Assembly (NCBI GenBank): GCA_003609755.1
Contig: AP017991.1
Location: 3,179,501-3,243,500 of the forward strand
DNA: 64,000 nt
Reading direction: 5' to 3'
Source: Planktothrix agardhii NIES-204
GTDB lineage: Bacteria; Cyanobacteriota; Cyanobacteriia; Cyanobacteriales; Microcoleaceae
Shown here: in pieces, positions 28,469 through 37,099 of the stretch
Numbering within the stretch: position 1 is the first letter of the stretch
Layout: every line of letters starts with the position of its first letter
Notes under the pieces: generated by a model
What the model was told of the DNA's origin: nothing
The model's input: only the letters and a program-made list of their open reading frames with translations
The model's database searches: none
Program-made: the position numbers and the translations under genes

Positions 28469-29854
28469 TTAGTCTAAAGTTTTTACCGTTAATACTTGGG
28501 GCGGAGTCGCATCGGGGGGATAAATCAACTCCACTCCCACAGCACGAGAACCCCCCGCAGGTAAATTTAAGCTAACTAACCCTTCCCCCTGTTGTCCCTG
28601 ACGTTGGACTAGGTGAAAATAACGCTGTTGGTTTTGTCCAAAATCATCAACATAACTCAGTCGCACCGTCCCGCGAAAAAATATTTGTCCCTGGGGGGGT
28701 TCAATAAAGGTTAACCGATTAGATGCCACATTTTGTTTAAATGGAGTTTGAATTGATAAACTCACGGTTTGGGATTGTCGGGTAGAATTATATAAGGGTA
28801 AAGTGAGACTATAACGCACCCCATAATTGCCATGGGCGCGAAGGGCTGTATCAGGATAACGAGCTAATAAGGGTGCGCTTTGAACCTGTTGGGTTCCTAA
28901 AGTTGCCGTCGATACCGTACTTAAAGGATAAGAAAAAGCCGAACCTCGATCGGGAATGGTTAAATAATTCATCCCCGGACGGTCTACTACTGTTCCCGTC
29001 CATTGGGAACCCACAGACACCCCCGCCACACGACCATAAACCTTTTCTCCCGTGTAGACATTATCCCCGAAGGTTGGGATCACATCTCTGGGTTCGGCTA
29101 GTTTTCCCGTATTTAAAAAATCCCACCATTGGGCTAAAGCTGGGATTTGTGGGGGGAAAAACGGAGATAAAGGTAAGCGGGGAATATTGGGAATCATCGG
29201 AGAATTCATTGGGGAGTTAAACCGCACTAAATTCGCTAGGTATACAGGGCTATTACTTTGTAATCGGAGTAGGGTCGAACGGGCGCTGGCCGTTGGGATG
29301 GGTAAACTAAACAACATCTGGGTTTGTTGGGGCGGAATTATGATTTGTTCAGGAAAGCTGAGTTGATTTCTTCCCCGTAAAATATCCCCCGCCATCCGTG
29401 ACCCTGGCCCAGAAAATACCCGACCCTGGGGGTCTTCCACCAAAGGTGGTAATTCCACAAAGGGCGCGTCCGGTGAGGTAACATAACTAATCCCTTGCAG
29501 AATATTCAGGGTAACGGGTTGAGGACTGGGGTTATAAACTAATACTCCTTGATATAGGGTTTGTTGTTTATTAATCGGACGAGCAATATGATGGGAAAAA
29601 AATTCAAACTCTCCACTGATAGGAACATTTAGGTGAGCATTAGGAAATTTTTTCGCTGTTTGGGGAAAGGTAGACAATAAAATTCCTTCCCCTTTAACCA
29701 CTTCGGGACTATTACTATTTAATACCGGAATTTCATTCAATTGTCCAGGTAAAGCTCGAATTTCCTGCGCTTGAGTAATATATCGTTTCCCTGGGTTTGG
29801 CGGGGGAATGGTAATCACTTCTGCTAAAACAAATGTAGGAATAAAAGGAAACAT
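28469..29854 (-). CDS. DUF3370 family protein, probably exported
   Basis: A 461-residue protein of the cyanobacterial DUF3370 family: EIRALPGQLNEIPVLNSNSP near the start, then EGILLSTFP, AHLNVPISGEFEFFSHHIAR and the C-terminal YPPDATPPQVLTV. The N-terminus MFPFIPTFVLAEV looks like the end of a signal peptide lacking its basic part; a stop codon lies seven codons before the ATG, so either the signal is minimal or the 5' end is damaged. Function not established; probably periplasmic or envelope-associated. Confidence 0.8.
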   Translation of the reverse strand: MFPFIPTFVLAEVITIPPPNPGKRYITQAQEIRALPGQLNEIPVLNSNSPEVVKGEGILLSTFPQTAKKFPNAHLNVPISGEFEFFSHHIARPINKQQTLYQGVLVYNPSPQPVTLNILQGISYVTSPDAPFVELPPLVEDPQGRVFSGPGSRMAGDILRGRNQLSFPEQIIIPPQQTQMLFSLPIPTASARSTLLRLQSNSPVYLANLVRFNSPMNSPMIPNIPRLPLSPFFPPQIPALAQWWDFLNTGKLAEPRDVIPTFGDNVYTGEKVYGRVAGVSVGSQWTGTVVDRPGMNYLTIPDRGSAFSYPLSTVSTATLGTQQVQSAPLLARYPDTALRAHGNYGVRYSLTLPLYNSTRQSQTVSLSIQTPFKQNVASNRLTFIEPPQGQIFFRGTVRLSYVDDFGQNQQRYFHLVQRQGQQGEGLVSLNLPAGGSRAVGVELIYPPDATPPQVLTVKTLD

Positions 29855-29874
29855 AGATAATGATTTAATCTCCT

Positions 29875-29903
29875 AAATTTACCAGCAAATATGGATTAAG
29901 CCC
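29875..29903. repeat. 29-bp repeat, matching 30961-30989
   Basis: A 29-base sequence beginning AAATTTACCAGCAAATATGG and ending in AAGCCC occurs here and again inside the palindromic element at 30961-30989. It suggests this site is a truncated copy of that element. Confidence 0.7.
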
Positions 29904-29964
29904 AGCAATGTCTGACTACGCTTAATAACTTTTGATTTGGGGGCGTCAACCGGAAACCTTGCTA

Positions 29965-30134
29965 TTATACGCTTATCTCTGCGATAAAAGCTTCGATTCG
30001 AGGATTGAGGACTAAAATTTTAGCACCGATTCTCCAAAAGTCTCAATATGAAATAGAATAGCTGGTCGCACATCATTTAAAGTTTCTTCATAAGTATAGC
30101 AATCCTGAATAGTTTGTGTTAGGGGGCAATTCAT
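29965..30134 (-). pseudogene. HicB-like antitoxin remnant
   Basis: On the minus strand a frame from ATG 30132-30134 reads QDCYTYEETLNDVRPAILFH then IETFGESVL, the central part of HicB-type antitoxins, and stops. A +1 change restores LNPRIEAFIAEISV and a stop at 29965-29967, the expected C-terminal end. The N-terminal strand region is missing. It is a frameshifted, 5'-truncated relic just downstream of the RelE-type pair. Confidence 0.65.
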
Positions 30135-30212
30135 GAATTGCACCTACCATCAGGATTAAATTTCAAGAAACCCGGTTTCTTAATTGATTGAATCTTGGAT
30201 AATTATCAGAAT

Positions 30213-30479
30213 CTAGGGAAAGTATCTGTAAATCTCTTTCCGATGCAATACCCTGATGAAAGACAGGACACTATCATTAAATTTGATACCGATTCGGTAA
30301 TCCCCAACTCTAATGCGATAGTAGTCTGCCTCACCTTTTAGTTTTTTTAGATTGCTAACTTCACTCAATTTTTCTACTTGCTCAACCCGTTCAATAACTT
30401 CCTGAATTCTGGGCAATAAGTTGGGATCAAGAATCTCGATTAAATCCTTTTCAAAACTCTTTCTAAATTCAATATTCAT
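30213..30479 (-). CDS. RelE/ParE superfamily toxin
   Basis: An 88-residue basic protein of the RelE fold: FRKSFEKDLIEI at the start, VSNLKKLKGEADYYRIRVGDYRIGI in the middle and VLHRKEIYRYFP at the end. The LKGE...YRIRVGDYRI block is the family signature. The likely role is an mRNA interferase that cleaves transcripts on the ribosome. Its ATG overlaps the antitoxin stop in an ATGA, so the pair is translationally coupled. It looks intact. Confidence 0.88.
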   Translation of the reverse strand: MNIEFRKSFEKDLIEILDPNLLPRIQEVIERVEQVEKLSEVSNLKKLKGEADYYRIRVGDYRIGIKFNDSVLSFIRVLHRKEIYRYFP

Positions 30480-30685
30480 GGTTTTCTATGCAGAATTTTG
30501 AAAATTTCCTCGCGGCTGACTAATTCAGTATTTTCGCCTTCTTTAATCGCATTTTCCATTCCGATATCTTGTATGACTTCGGCAAAAAGTTCAGAAAATA
30601 CTTCTTTTTCTTCTTGCACCAACTCAAAAATAGCTGTTTTGAGCAATTCTTTGAGTTTAGTTTCATCTAGGGTAATTTCAGTCAT
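30476..30685 (-). CDS. Antitoxin partner of the RelE-type toxin
   Basis: A 69-residue acidic protein starting at ATG 30683-30685 (MTEITLDETKLKEL); an upstream in-frame ATG at 30706 would add seven residues. It has long helices with FELVQEEKEVFSELFAEVI and ends AIKEGENTELVSREEIFKIL, a pattern common in cyanobacterial antitoxins beside RelE toxins. It should bind and neutralise the toxin and repress its own promoter. Its 3' end overlaps the toxin start by four bases. Confidence 0.8.
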   Translation of the reverse strand: MTEITLDETKLKELLKTAIFELVQEEKEVFSELFAEVIQDIGMENAIKEGENTELVSREEIFKILHRKP

Positions 30686-30913
30686 GGCTTTTTTTTGAGG
30701 TAACATATATTCTAGCTTAGTTATAGCTTAGTTATAGCTTCACGCCTCTAAAATAGTGCGTTGTAGCCAATTGTATCGCCTCTTCGTAGAAAATGAGGAT
30801 GGGGTGTTTTTCCGGTGTCACAGAATATCCCTTATAATTTATCGTGTCAATGTTTGGATGCGCTGGCAACAAAAAAAGTAATCTTGAATTTTAATGTTGA
30901 TTATTGCCTATTT
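30686..30913. other. Promoter-side region of the toxin-antitoxin pair, no gene seen
   Basis: A directly repeated TTAGTTATAGC (about 30717-30740) lies just upstream of the antitoxin start and could be an operator. The rest is AT-rich without a convincing frame. Confidence 0.35.
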
Positions 30914-31004
30914 GTAGTAAGCCCTTCAGGGCTTATTCATAAATCCCAATTATCAAGGATAAATTTACCAGCAAATATGGATTAAGCCCTTCAGGGCTTA
31001 CTAT
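30914..31004. repeat. Dispersed palindromic repeat (CCCTTCAGGG family), copy 3
   Basis: Two facing copies of AAGCCCTTCAGGGCTT (about 30920-30935 and 30984-30999), with outer GTAGT/ACTAT ends, flank about 48 bases that include the 29-bp repeat. It lies upstream of the CHAT gene. Confidence 0.7.
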
Positions 31005-31156
31005 GAAGTAGAATTGATTCATAAATGTTTAGGATCACTATAGCTCCTCATCAGTCCCTACGGACAGGAAATTTCCGGTTTCCGCAAGCAAATTTGCCTA
31101 ATATTAGTTACCCTAGACTCAGGAGCAAAATAGTTACATTTCCGTCATAGATTTTT

Positions 31157-33571
31157 ATGACTCAGGAATTCCATATTTCCGTTACCCCGGTTGGAGATAA
31201 TGAATATTTGGTGCGAACCGAAAAAGTCGCATCCGGTGTTCCTTTAGCCGAAGAACAAGTTAAATGGCCTGTGGACGAATGGTTAGCCCAGGCTCGTCAA
31301 TTGATGAATGATCCCCTGTTAGGTCTATTAGAGGGCCAAACAGTTCGTCGTTCCGGTGGTTTTGGCCAAACAATCGCATCTCAATCCACCAGTGATCCGC
31401 CTCTATTAAGTTTAGTAGAATTGGGTCAACAGCTTTATCATGGATTATTTCAAGGAACTTTACACAATAGTTGGACTTGCGCCCAAGCGATCGCCCAAAA
31501 TCGTCAAGAATTATTACAATTACGCTTAGGCGTAAAAGGCAAACGATTATCGAGTTTACCTTGGGAAGTATTGCACGCCGCAGATCGTCCAATAGCGACG
31601 GGAACCGATGTGGTTTTTTCCCGTTACCAACCGGGGATGAATTCTATTCCCCAAACCCAAGTTAGAAAACCCAATCAACCCTTAAAAATTTTAATTGCTA
31701 TTGCTGCCCCCACCGACCAAGAAACGCTACAACTAAAGCGGGAAGTGTTGCATTTACAAGAAGAATTGCGACGGGAAAATAGACGAAGTAACGGCAATTT
31801 TGTCAAACCCACAACCCCCGATATTCAACTAACTATTTTAGAACAACCCGACCGAGAACAACTCACTCAAGCCCTAGAACAAGGAGAATATCAAGTATTT
31901 CATTATGCCGGACATAGTAATTTAGGTGTATCTGGGGGAGAATTATATTTAGTTAGTCGTCGAACCGGGTTAACAGAAACCCTAAATGGCGATGATTTAG
32001 CCGGATTATTAGTTAATAATGGCGTGCAAATGGTGGTGTTAAATTCCTGTCGGGGAGCTTATGGAAATATACCAAATGTTAGCGATGATTCTGCCCAGTT
32101 AAATTTAGCTGAATATGCCGTTAAGCGCGGTATTCCAGGGGTGTTAGCTATGGCAGAACGTATTCCCGATGATGTGGCACTGACCTTAACGCGATTATTA
32201 TATAGAAATCTAAATCAGGGTTATCCGATTGATTTAAGTTTAAGTCGAGCCAGACAAGGATTAATTTCTGCTTATGGTTCCGATCAACTATATTGGGCAT
32301 TGCCAATTTTATATTTACATCGACAATTTGATGGATATTTAACCGCGAATCACGCCAATAATTCGATTCTCGAAGAACAGGAATTTTTACCTTTACCTTC
32401 TCCTCCAGTGGAACAAGAGTTGAAGCCAAAATCTACCACTAAAACTCTATCATTATCCGAATTAGATAACATGAATGATGATAATATCGAAGATCTATTA
32501 GATGATATCGTTTATGAAGATAATTTAGACAATGATTCAGATAATCTTGACTTTATTGGAGATTTTCTAAATAAATCAAAGGTTGAAAATCCCCCCATAA
32601 AAACCGAATCAATATCAAGTTTAGTATCAGAAAAAATACCTTCTTTATCTTTAAATTCACCGTCAAAACCTATTACAAATAAGTCTTTAAACTCTGATTC
32701 TAAAACCTTTTTATCGGGTTTAAGTGCCGTTAATTTATTTAAGGGAAAACGATTATTCTGGGTTTTACCATTTTTGCTCATTCCCTTGGGTTTTGGGGCT
32801 TTGTGGTGGCAAAATATGGCTTTACAATCGAAAAAATTAGCCAGTGATAGACAAACTCCTTTAGTTACTATTAACTCAAATCAACCTCAAGCTACGGATT
32901 TAAAAACAGCAAATACTGATTATGTTTTAGGAATTGCCGTTGAACAATTTTATCAGAGAAATCTATTATCGGCAGAAGAAGCAACGACGGAATTATTAGA
33001 TAGAGGGGCATTACAAAAAGCTAAAGCTGCCTTAGCTGCGGTACAGTTTCAAGATTTGAATAGTCCTATGGTTAATTTTCTTCATGGTCGGTTAGCTTGG
33101 CAATCTATTCAAAGGGGAAGTACAGAATATAAAATTGATGATGTCCGACGCCATTGGGCAAAAGCAGTTCAACAAAATCCTAAATCTATGAAGTATAAAA
33201 ACGCCTTGGGTTTTGCTTATTATACCGAAGGAAAGTTAGAAAATGCCTATCAAGTTTGGATGCAAGTTTTAGAGGTTGAGGAACCTACTTTATCAGGAAA
33301 AATAACACCCGGAACTGCTAATAATATCCAGTCTCAAGTTCAACAACAGGATAAGTTAACTGCTTATGCGGGAATTTCCTTGGTTTGGTGGAGATTTGCT
33401 CAAACTTTGCCTAGTCAAGAAAAAGAATTTATGTTGAGTAAAGCAGTTAAATTTAGTAGTAAAGTGATGAGTGAAGCTCCTACTAAATTTGAACCTAATG
33501 AATTATCTCAAAATTGGATGTGGTCTAAGGAGTTAATTAGAGATTGGCAATTATTACAAGAAGAAAAATAA
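31157..33571 (+). CDS. CHAT-domain (caspase-like) protease with membrane anchor and TPR-like tail
   Basis: An 804-residue protein. The CHAT peptidase domain (about 85-390) has catalytic His253 in FHYAGHSNLG and Cys298 in VVLNSCRGAYG, with LSSLPWEVLH and YWALPILYLHRQF also typical. A long acidic, Ser-rich linker (400-525) leads to one membrane helix (533-551, FWVLPFLLIPLGFGALWW). The last 240 residues are helical and TPR-like (ALGFAYYTEGKLENAYQVW). The protease therefore faces one side of the membrane and the TPR part the other. CHAT proteases act in cell-death-like responses and in type III-E CRISPR; the substrate here is unknown. No ribosome site is obvious. Confidence 0.85.
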   Translation: MTQEFHISVTPVGDNEYLVRTEKVASGVPLAEEQVKWPVDEWLAQARQLMNDPLLGLLEGQTVRRSGGFGQTIASQSTSDPPLLSLVELGQQLYHGLFQGTLHNSWTCAQAIAQNRQELLQLRLGVKGKRLSSLPWEVLHAADRPIATGTDVVFSRYQPGMNSIPQTQVRKPNQPLKILIAIAAPTDQETLQLKREVLHLQEELRRENRRSNGNFVKPTTPDIQLTILEQPDREQLTQALEQGEYQVFHYAGHSNLGVSGGELYLVSRRTGLTETLNGDDLAGLLVNNGVQMVVLNSCRGAYGNIPNVSDDSAQLNLAEYAVKRGIPGVLAMAERIPDDVALTLTRLLYRNLNQGYPIDLSLSRARQGLISAYGSDQLYWALPILYLHRQFDGYLTANHANNSILEEQEFLPLPSPPVEQELKPKSTTKTLSLSELDNMNDDNIEDLLDDIVYEDNLDNDSDNLDFIGDFLNKSKVENPPIKTESISSLVSEKIPSLSLNSPSKPITNKSLNSDSKTFLSGLSAVNLFKGKRLFWVLPFLLIPLGFGALWWQNMALQSKKLASDRQTPLVTINSNQPQATDLKTANTDYVLGIAVEQFYQRNLLSAEEATTELLDRGALQKAKAALAAVQFQDLNSPMVNFLHGRLAWQSIQRGSTEYKIDDVRRHWAKAVQQNPKSMKYKNALGFAYYTEGKLENAYQVWMQVLEVEEPTLSGKITPGTANNIQSQVQQQDKLTAYAGISLVWWRFAQTLPSQEKEFMLSKAVKFSSKVMSEAPTKFEPNELSQNWMWSKELIRDWQLLQEEK

Positions 33572-33578
33572 AAAATAG

Positions 33579-33658
33579 GGATCACAGATTTAATGGGATT
33601 TCACGGATTTCACAGATTTTAATCGGTGTTAATCAGCGTAATCCGCTTAAATCCGTGT
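33579..33658. repeat. Dispersed repeat (GATTTCACGGATTTCACAGA type), copy 1
   Basis: GATCACAGATTTAATGGGAT is followed by GATTTCACGGATTTCACAG and GTGTTAATC-type units. A diverged copy is at 61063-61131. Both directly follow the stop codon of a plus-strand gene. Similar repeats occur widely in bacterial genomes. Confidence 0.65.
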
Positions 33659-33707
33659 TCAGATTTGCCATTTAGTGTAATATTTAAAGATATTTGGGGA
33701 CAGGGAA

Positions 33708-35867
33708 ATGAATACTGACGAAATTCGCCAAAAAATTCAACAAGTCAAGGAACAACGCCTCACTGAATTAGATTTGAGCCATAATTCATTAACCGAAATT
33801 CTGATCGAGGTGTTTGAGTTGGAATGGTTGGAAAAGTTGAATTTAAGTTTCAACCAACTGACGAGCGTACCAGAATCTATCTCCCGTCTGACCAATTTAT
33901 CCGAACTTTTTTTAAGTTACAACCAACTGACGAGCGTACCAGAATCTATCTCCCGTCTGACCAATTTATCCACACTTTATTTACATGAAAACCAACTGAC
34001 GAGCGTACCAGAATCTATCACCCGTCTGACCAATTTATCCACACTTAATTTAAGAGGCAACCAACTGACGAGCGTACCAGAATCTATCACCCTTCTGACC
34101 AATTTATCCCAACTTAATTTAGGTTACAACCAACTGACAAGCGTACCAAAATCTATCACCCGTCTGACCAATTTATCCACACTTAATTTACATCACAACC
34201 AACTGACGAGTGTACCAAAATCTATCACCCGTCTCACCAATTTATCCGAACTTTTGTTAGGTTACAACCAACTGACAAGCGTACCAAAATCTATCACCCG
34301 TCTGACCAATTTATCCACACTTAATTTACATCACAACCAACTGACGAGTGTACCAAAATCTATCACCCGTCTCACCAATTTATCCGATCTTAATTTAAGT
34401 TTCAACCAACTGACAAGTGTACCAGAATCTATCTCCCATCTCACCAATTTATCCACACTTAATTTAAGAGGCAACCAACTGACGAACGTACCAGAATCTA
34501 TCACCCGTCTCACCAATTTATCCCAACTTGATTTAAGTCTCAACCAACTGACAAGCGTACCAAAATCTATCACCCGTCTGACCAATTTATCCACACTTAA
34601 TTTACATCACAACCAACTGACGAGTGTACCAAAATCTATCACCCGTCTCACCAATTTATCCGATCTTAATTTAAGTTTCAACCAACTGACAAGTGTACCA
34701 GAATCTATCTCCCATCTCACCAATTTATCCACACTTAATTTAAAAGGCAACCAACTGACGAACGTACCAGAATCTATCACCCGTCTCACCAATTTATCCC
34801 AACTTGATTTAAGTCTCAACCAACTGACGAGCGTACCAGAATCTATCTCCCGTCTCACCAATTTATCCCAACTTTATTTAGGTAGAAACCAACTGACAAG
34901 TGTACCAGAATCTATCGGCAGTCTCACCAATTTATCATATCTTTATTTAAGTGGAAACCAACTGACGATCGTACCAGAATCTATCGGCAGTCTTACCAAT
35001 TTATCCCAACTTAATTTACGGGACAACCCCCTCGAAGATCCCCCAATTGAAATTGCAGAACAAGGTATTAACGCGATTCGTGAATATTTCCGTCAAAAGC
35101 AAGCGTTGAGGGTTAATAAAATGGTACTTGAAGCCCCTGATATAAAAGCCAAACCAACTATTACCTGGGAACCCCTACCCGAAGACTTTGTATTACCCGA
35201 TGATCCTGTGGAAAATACTCAACAACCCGCTCTGGCTGCGGCTCTAACCGATGCACTCGGAGCCGCCGGATATATTCAGCCAGAAATGCTAATTGCTTCT
35301 AATTTAGGGCTAGTTGCAACTGTTAATAAAAACACTGTTGTTAAAGCTCCAGACTGGTTTTATGTGCCTCAAGTCCATCCTCTACCTGAAGGGTTAATTC
35401 GTCGGAGTTATAGCCCTAATATTGATGGTGCTAATATTGCGATTGTGATGGAATTTCTATCAGAAGCAGATGGAGGAGAATTATCCATCCGCTCAACTCC
35501 TCCCTATGGCAAATTCCACTTTTATGAACAGATTCTTCAAGTTCCTACTTATGTCACTTATGACCCCTACGATAGAAGTTTAGAAGTGCGTTATTTGCAA
35601 GATGGGCGATATGTTTTACACCCAGCAAATGATCAGGGACGGGTATGGATTCCACAACTAGAATTATATCTGGGAATTTGGTCTGGGGGACGGTTGCAAC
35701 AAACTATGAATTGGCTGCGTTGGTGGGATAATTCAGGTAATTTGTTGCTGTGGAGTTCAGAAGAAGCTATTCAAGAACGTCAACGAGCAGACCAAGAACA
35801 CCAACGGGCAGAACGATTGGCGGCTAAGTTGCGGGAATTGGGAATTGATCCAGATTTGCCAGATTAA
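33708..35867 (+). CDS. Leucine-rich repeat array fused to a Uma2-type nuclease domain
   Basis: A 719-residue protein. Residues about 15-445 hold 19 leucine-rich repeats of 23 residues (consensus LTNLSxLNLxxNQLTSVPES). A link (IEIAEQGINAIREYFRQKQA) joins it to a complete Uma2 (DUF820) domain, about 485-670, of the PD-(D/E)xK fold: Asp in VVKAPDWFYVP, Glu in AIVMEFLSEADGG, Lys in PPYGKFHFYEQ, then VPTYVTYDPYDRSLEVRYL. A charged coiled coil (QERQRADQEHQRAERLAAKL) ends it. Uma2 proteins normally stand alone, so the repeat array looks like an added recognition module. AGGGA precedes ATG 33708. Nuclease activity is inferred, not shown. Confidence 0.85.
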   Translation: MNTDEIRQKIQQVKEQRLTELDLSHNSLTEILIEVFELEWLEKLNLSFNQLTSVPESISRLTNLSELFLSYNQLTSVPESISRLTNLSTLYLHENQLTSVPESITRLTNLSTLNLRGNQLTSVPESITLLTNLSQLNLGYNQLTSVPKSITRLTNLSTLNLHHNQLTSVPKSITRLTNLSELLLGYNQLTSVPKSITRLTNLSTLNLHHNQLTSVPKSITRLTNLSDLNLSFNQLTSVPESISHLTNLSTLNLRGNQLTNVPESITRLTNLSQLDLSLNQLTSVPKSITRLTNLSTLNLHHNQLTSVPKSITRLTNLSDLNLSFNQLTSVPESISHLTNLSTLNLKGNQLTNVPESITRLTNLSQLDLSLNQLTSVPESISRLTNLSQLYLGRNQLTSVPESIGSLTNLSYLYLSGNQLTIVPESIGSLTNLSQLNLRDNPLEDPPIEIAEQGINAIREYFRQKQALRVNKMVLEAPDIKAKPTITWEPLPEDFVLPDDPVENTQQPALAAALTDALGAAGYIQPEMLIASNLGLVATVNKNTVVKAPDWFYVPQVHPLPEGLIRRSYSPNIDGANIAIVMEFLSEADGGELSIRSTPPYGKFHFYEQILQVPTYVTYDPYDRSLEVRYLQDGRYVLHPANDQGRVWIPQLELYLGIWSGGRLQQTMNWLRWWDNSGNLLLWSSEEAIQERQRADQEHQRAERLAAKLRELGIDPDLPD
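33840..35020 (+). repeat. 69-bp coding tandem repeats with a recent 276-bp duplication
   Basis: The LRR array is encoded by nearly identical 69-base units (CAACTGACGAGCGTACCAGA core). Units 9-12 and 13-16 are a four-unit block copied at a distance of exactly 276 bases (about 34267-34556 and 34543-34832), appearing to differ at one base (an Arg to Lys change). Units 6-7 and 8-9 form a smaller two-unit duplication. Confidence 0.85.
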
Positions 35868-35885
35868 ATACTATTAAATTCCACC

Positions 35886-35953
35886 AAAAAAACCAAAAAA
35901 AAAATTAGCAACTCCTATCTCTTGTTTCTAGGTAGAACCTAGAAACAAGAGAT
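35886..35953 (-). terminator. Terminator of the secreted repeat protein gene
   Basis: Perfect 17-base arms (35917-35933 and 35937-35953) with a three-base loop form a strong hairpin just past the minus-strand stop codon. For minus-strand transcription it is followed after about 12 bases by long T runs (complement of A runs at 35886-35904). The same hairpin may also serve the convergent LRR-Uma2 gene. Confidence 0.75.
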
Positions 35954-35955
35954 CC

Positions 35956-36693
35956 CTACAAATCAATAAAGGGTTCAGTGTTGTCACTGCTAGTATCAGG
36001 AAGCGTTTCAACAGTTGGAGTTGAAATATTATTATCCTTTGGTTGTTCAACAGTTGGAGTTGAAATATTATTATCCTTTGGTTGTTCAACGGGTGGAGTT
36101 GAAATATTATCCTTTGGTTGTTCAACAGTTGGAGTTGAAATAATATTATTATCTGTTGGTTGTTCAACAGTTGGAGTTGAAATAATATTATTATCTGTTG
36201 GTTGTTCAACAGTTGGAGTTGAAACGTTATTATCCTTTGGTTGTTCAACAGGTTTAATTAACGCACTATTCGCCCGGATAAAACAGTTTGCAGGTGTGCC
36301 ATCAAGTTTTTTCTTAACAAAAATCCAAGGTAAAAATTGAGCATCTCTGGTGAAAACAAAGCCACTATAACTCACTTGCGCTCGAAAAATCTCATCGGGT
36401 TTAAATGTGGCAACTACCGGCCAATTACTAATACTAGGAAATCCAGGGTTATCAGGATTCCAAATTTCTTCAATGCTTGAATTTCCCATGCGACAATTCA
36501 ACCCATTAGGATCGGAATCAACAACTTGCCAATATAGATGGGAAGATAGGCTCACATAGTTACCTTGAGCATTGGGTTCAGGGAGGGGTTGAGCAGCCCA
36601 AGTAGGTGTGATTCCCAGTAGGAAAACCAACCCTAAACTTAAAATTACTATCCTATAAATCGCTTTGAATCGGTTTAGCATCATAGTCCTCAT
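35956..36693 (-). CDS. Secreted protein with a C-terminal TPTVEQPxDNN repeat tail
   Basis: A 245-residue exported protein. A signal peptide (basic N-terminus, ILSLGLVFLLGI, cleavage near TWA-AQ) precedes a compact domain (about 40-150) with YWQVVDSDPNGLNCR, SNWPVVATFKPDEIF and ANCFIRANSALIKPV, which looks SH3-like. The tail has six or seven repeats of about 14 residues (STPTVEQPKDNN and variants), acidic and Pro-rich. ATG 36691-36693 is used here, but GAGGACT just before Met4/Met5 suggests initiation at 36684 or 36681. Family unknown; a wall- or sheath-associated protein is a guess. Confidence 0.7.
   Translation of the reverse strand: MRTMMLNRFKAIYRIVILSLGLVFLLGITPTWAAQPLPEPNAQGNYVSLSSHLYWQVVDSDPNGLNCRMGNSSIEEIWNPDNPGFPSISNWPVVATFKPDEIFRAQVSYSGFVFTRDAQFLPWIFVKKKLDGTPANCFIRANSALIKPVEQPKDNNVSTPTVEQPTDNNIISTPTVEQPTDNNIISTPTVEQPKDNISTPPVEQPKDNNISTPTVEQPKDNNISTPTVETLPDTSSDNTEPFIDL
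36008..36250. repeat. Coding tandem repeats of about 42-45 bp
   Basis: GGTTGTTCAACAGTTGGAGT with a variable ATT-rich spacer is repeated about six times, encoding the Pro/Asn tail of the secreted protein on the minus strand. Unit lengths differ by multiples of three, so frame is kept. Confidence 0.8.
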
Positions 36694-36946
36694 TGAATTA
36701 GGATTTTTTAGGTATCAGGAATTTACCCTTTGATTTGACTTGGGAGCAACCCCGTCCGGTGTGGTATGGCTATTCCTTGATTCTAACACTTCTTTAGAAT
36801 ATCCTTAAATACTATAAAATCATCAAACCTAAACATAAAAATTATTCTTCTATTCCCTCAGTGACAATCCCTTGCTCTATCCCCTGTTAAACTATATCTT
36901 AATCAAACCGTTCCTCGTTTTCAATAGATTTCTGGAACAATTTTAA

Positions 36947-37099
36947 TCAAAGTTACATGATTATCTAGTCGATAATTGTGCGCTAACGGTTCCGATTGCC
37001 GAAACCCCAGAACATATTTTAGCTACCCAAAAAGCCTTTCATTTGTGTGGTCAAAATGGGGGTATTATTTTACGAACGCAGTTGATCAATCCGGCCTAA
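36947..37099 (+). pseudogene. Possible 3' remnant of a lost gene
   Basis: A start-less plus-strand frame between stops reads LHDYLVDNCALTVPIAETPE, then HILATQKAFHLCGQNGG, ending at TAA 37097-37099. Composition is protein-like and unlike the surrounding DNA, but I do not recognise the family. It overlaps the 3' end of the DUF362 gene by 30 bases. The preceding stretch (36694-36946) shows nothing. Confidence 0.35.

Noticed and set aside
34331-34861. Antisense open frames over the LRR array
   Set aside because: They are mirror frames created by the 69-bp coding repeat; they have no ribosome site and the plus-strand LRR frame explains the sequence.
35928-36340. Other-frame open frames over the secreted protein's tail, on both strands
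   Set aside because: Low-complexity shadows of the 42-45 bp repeat.
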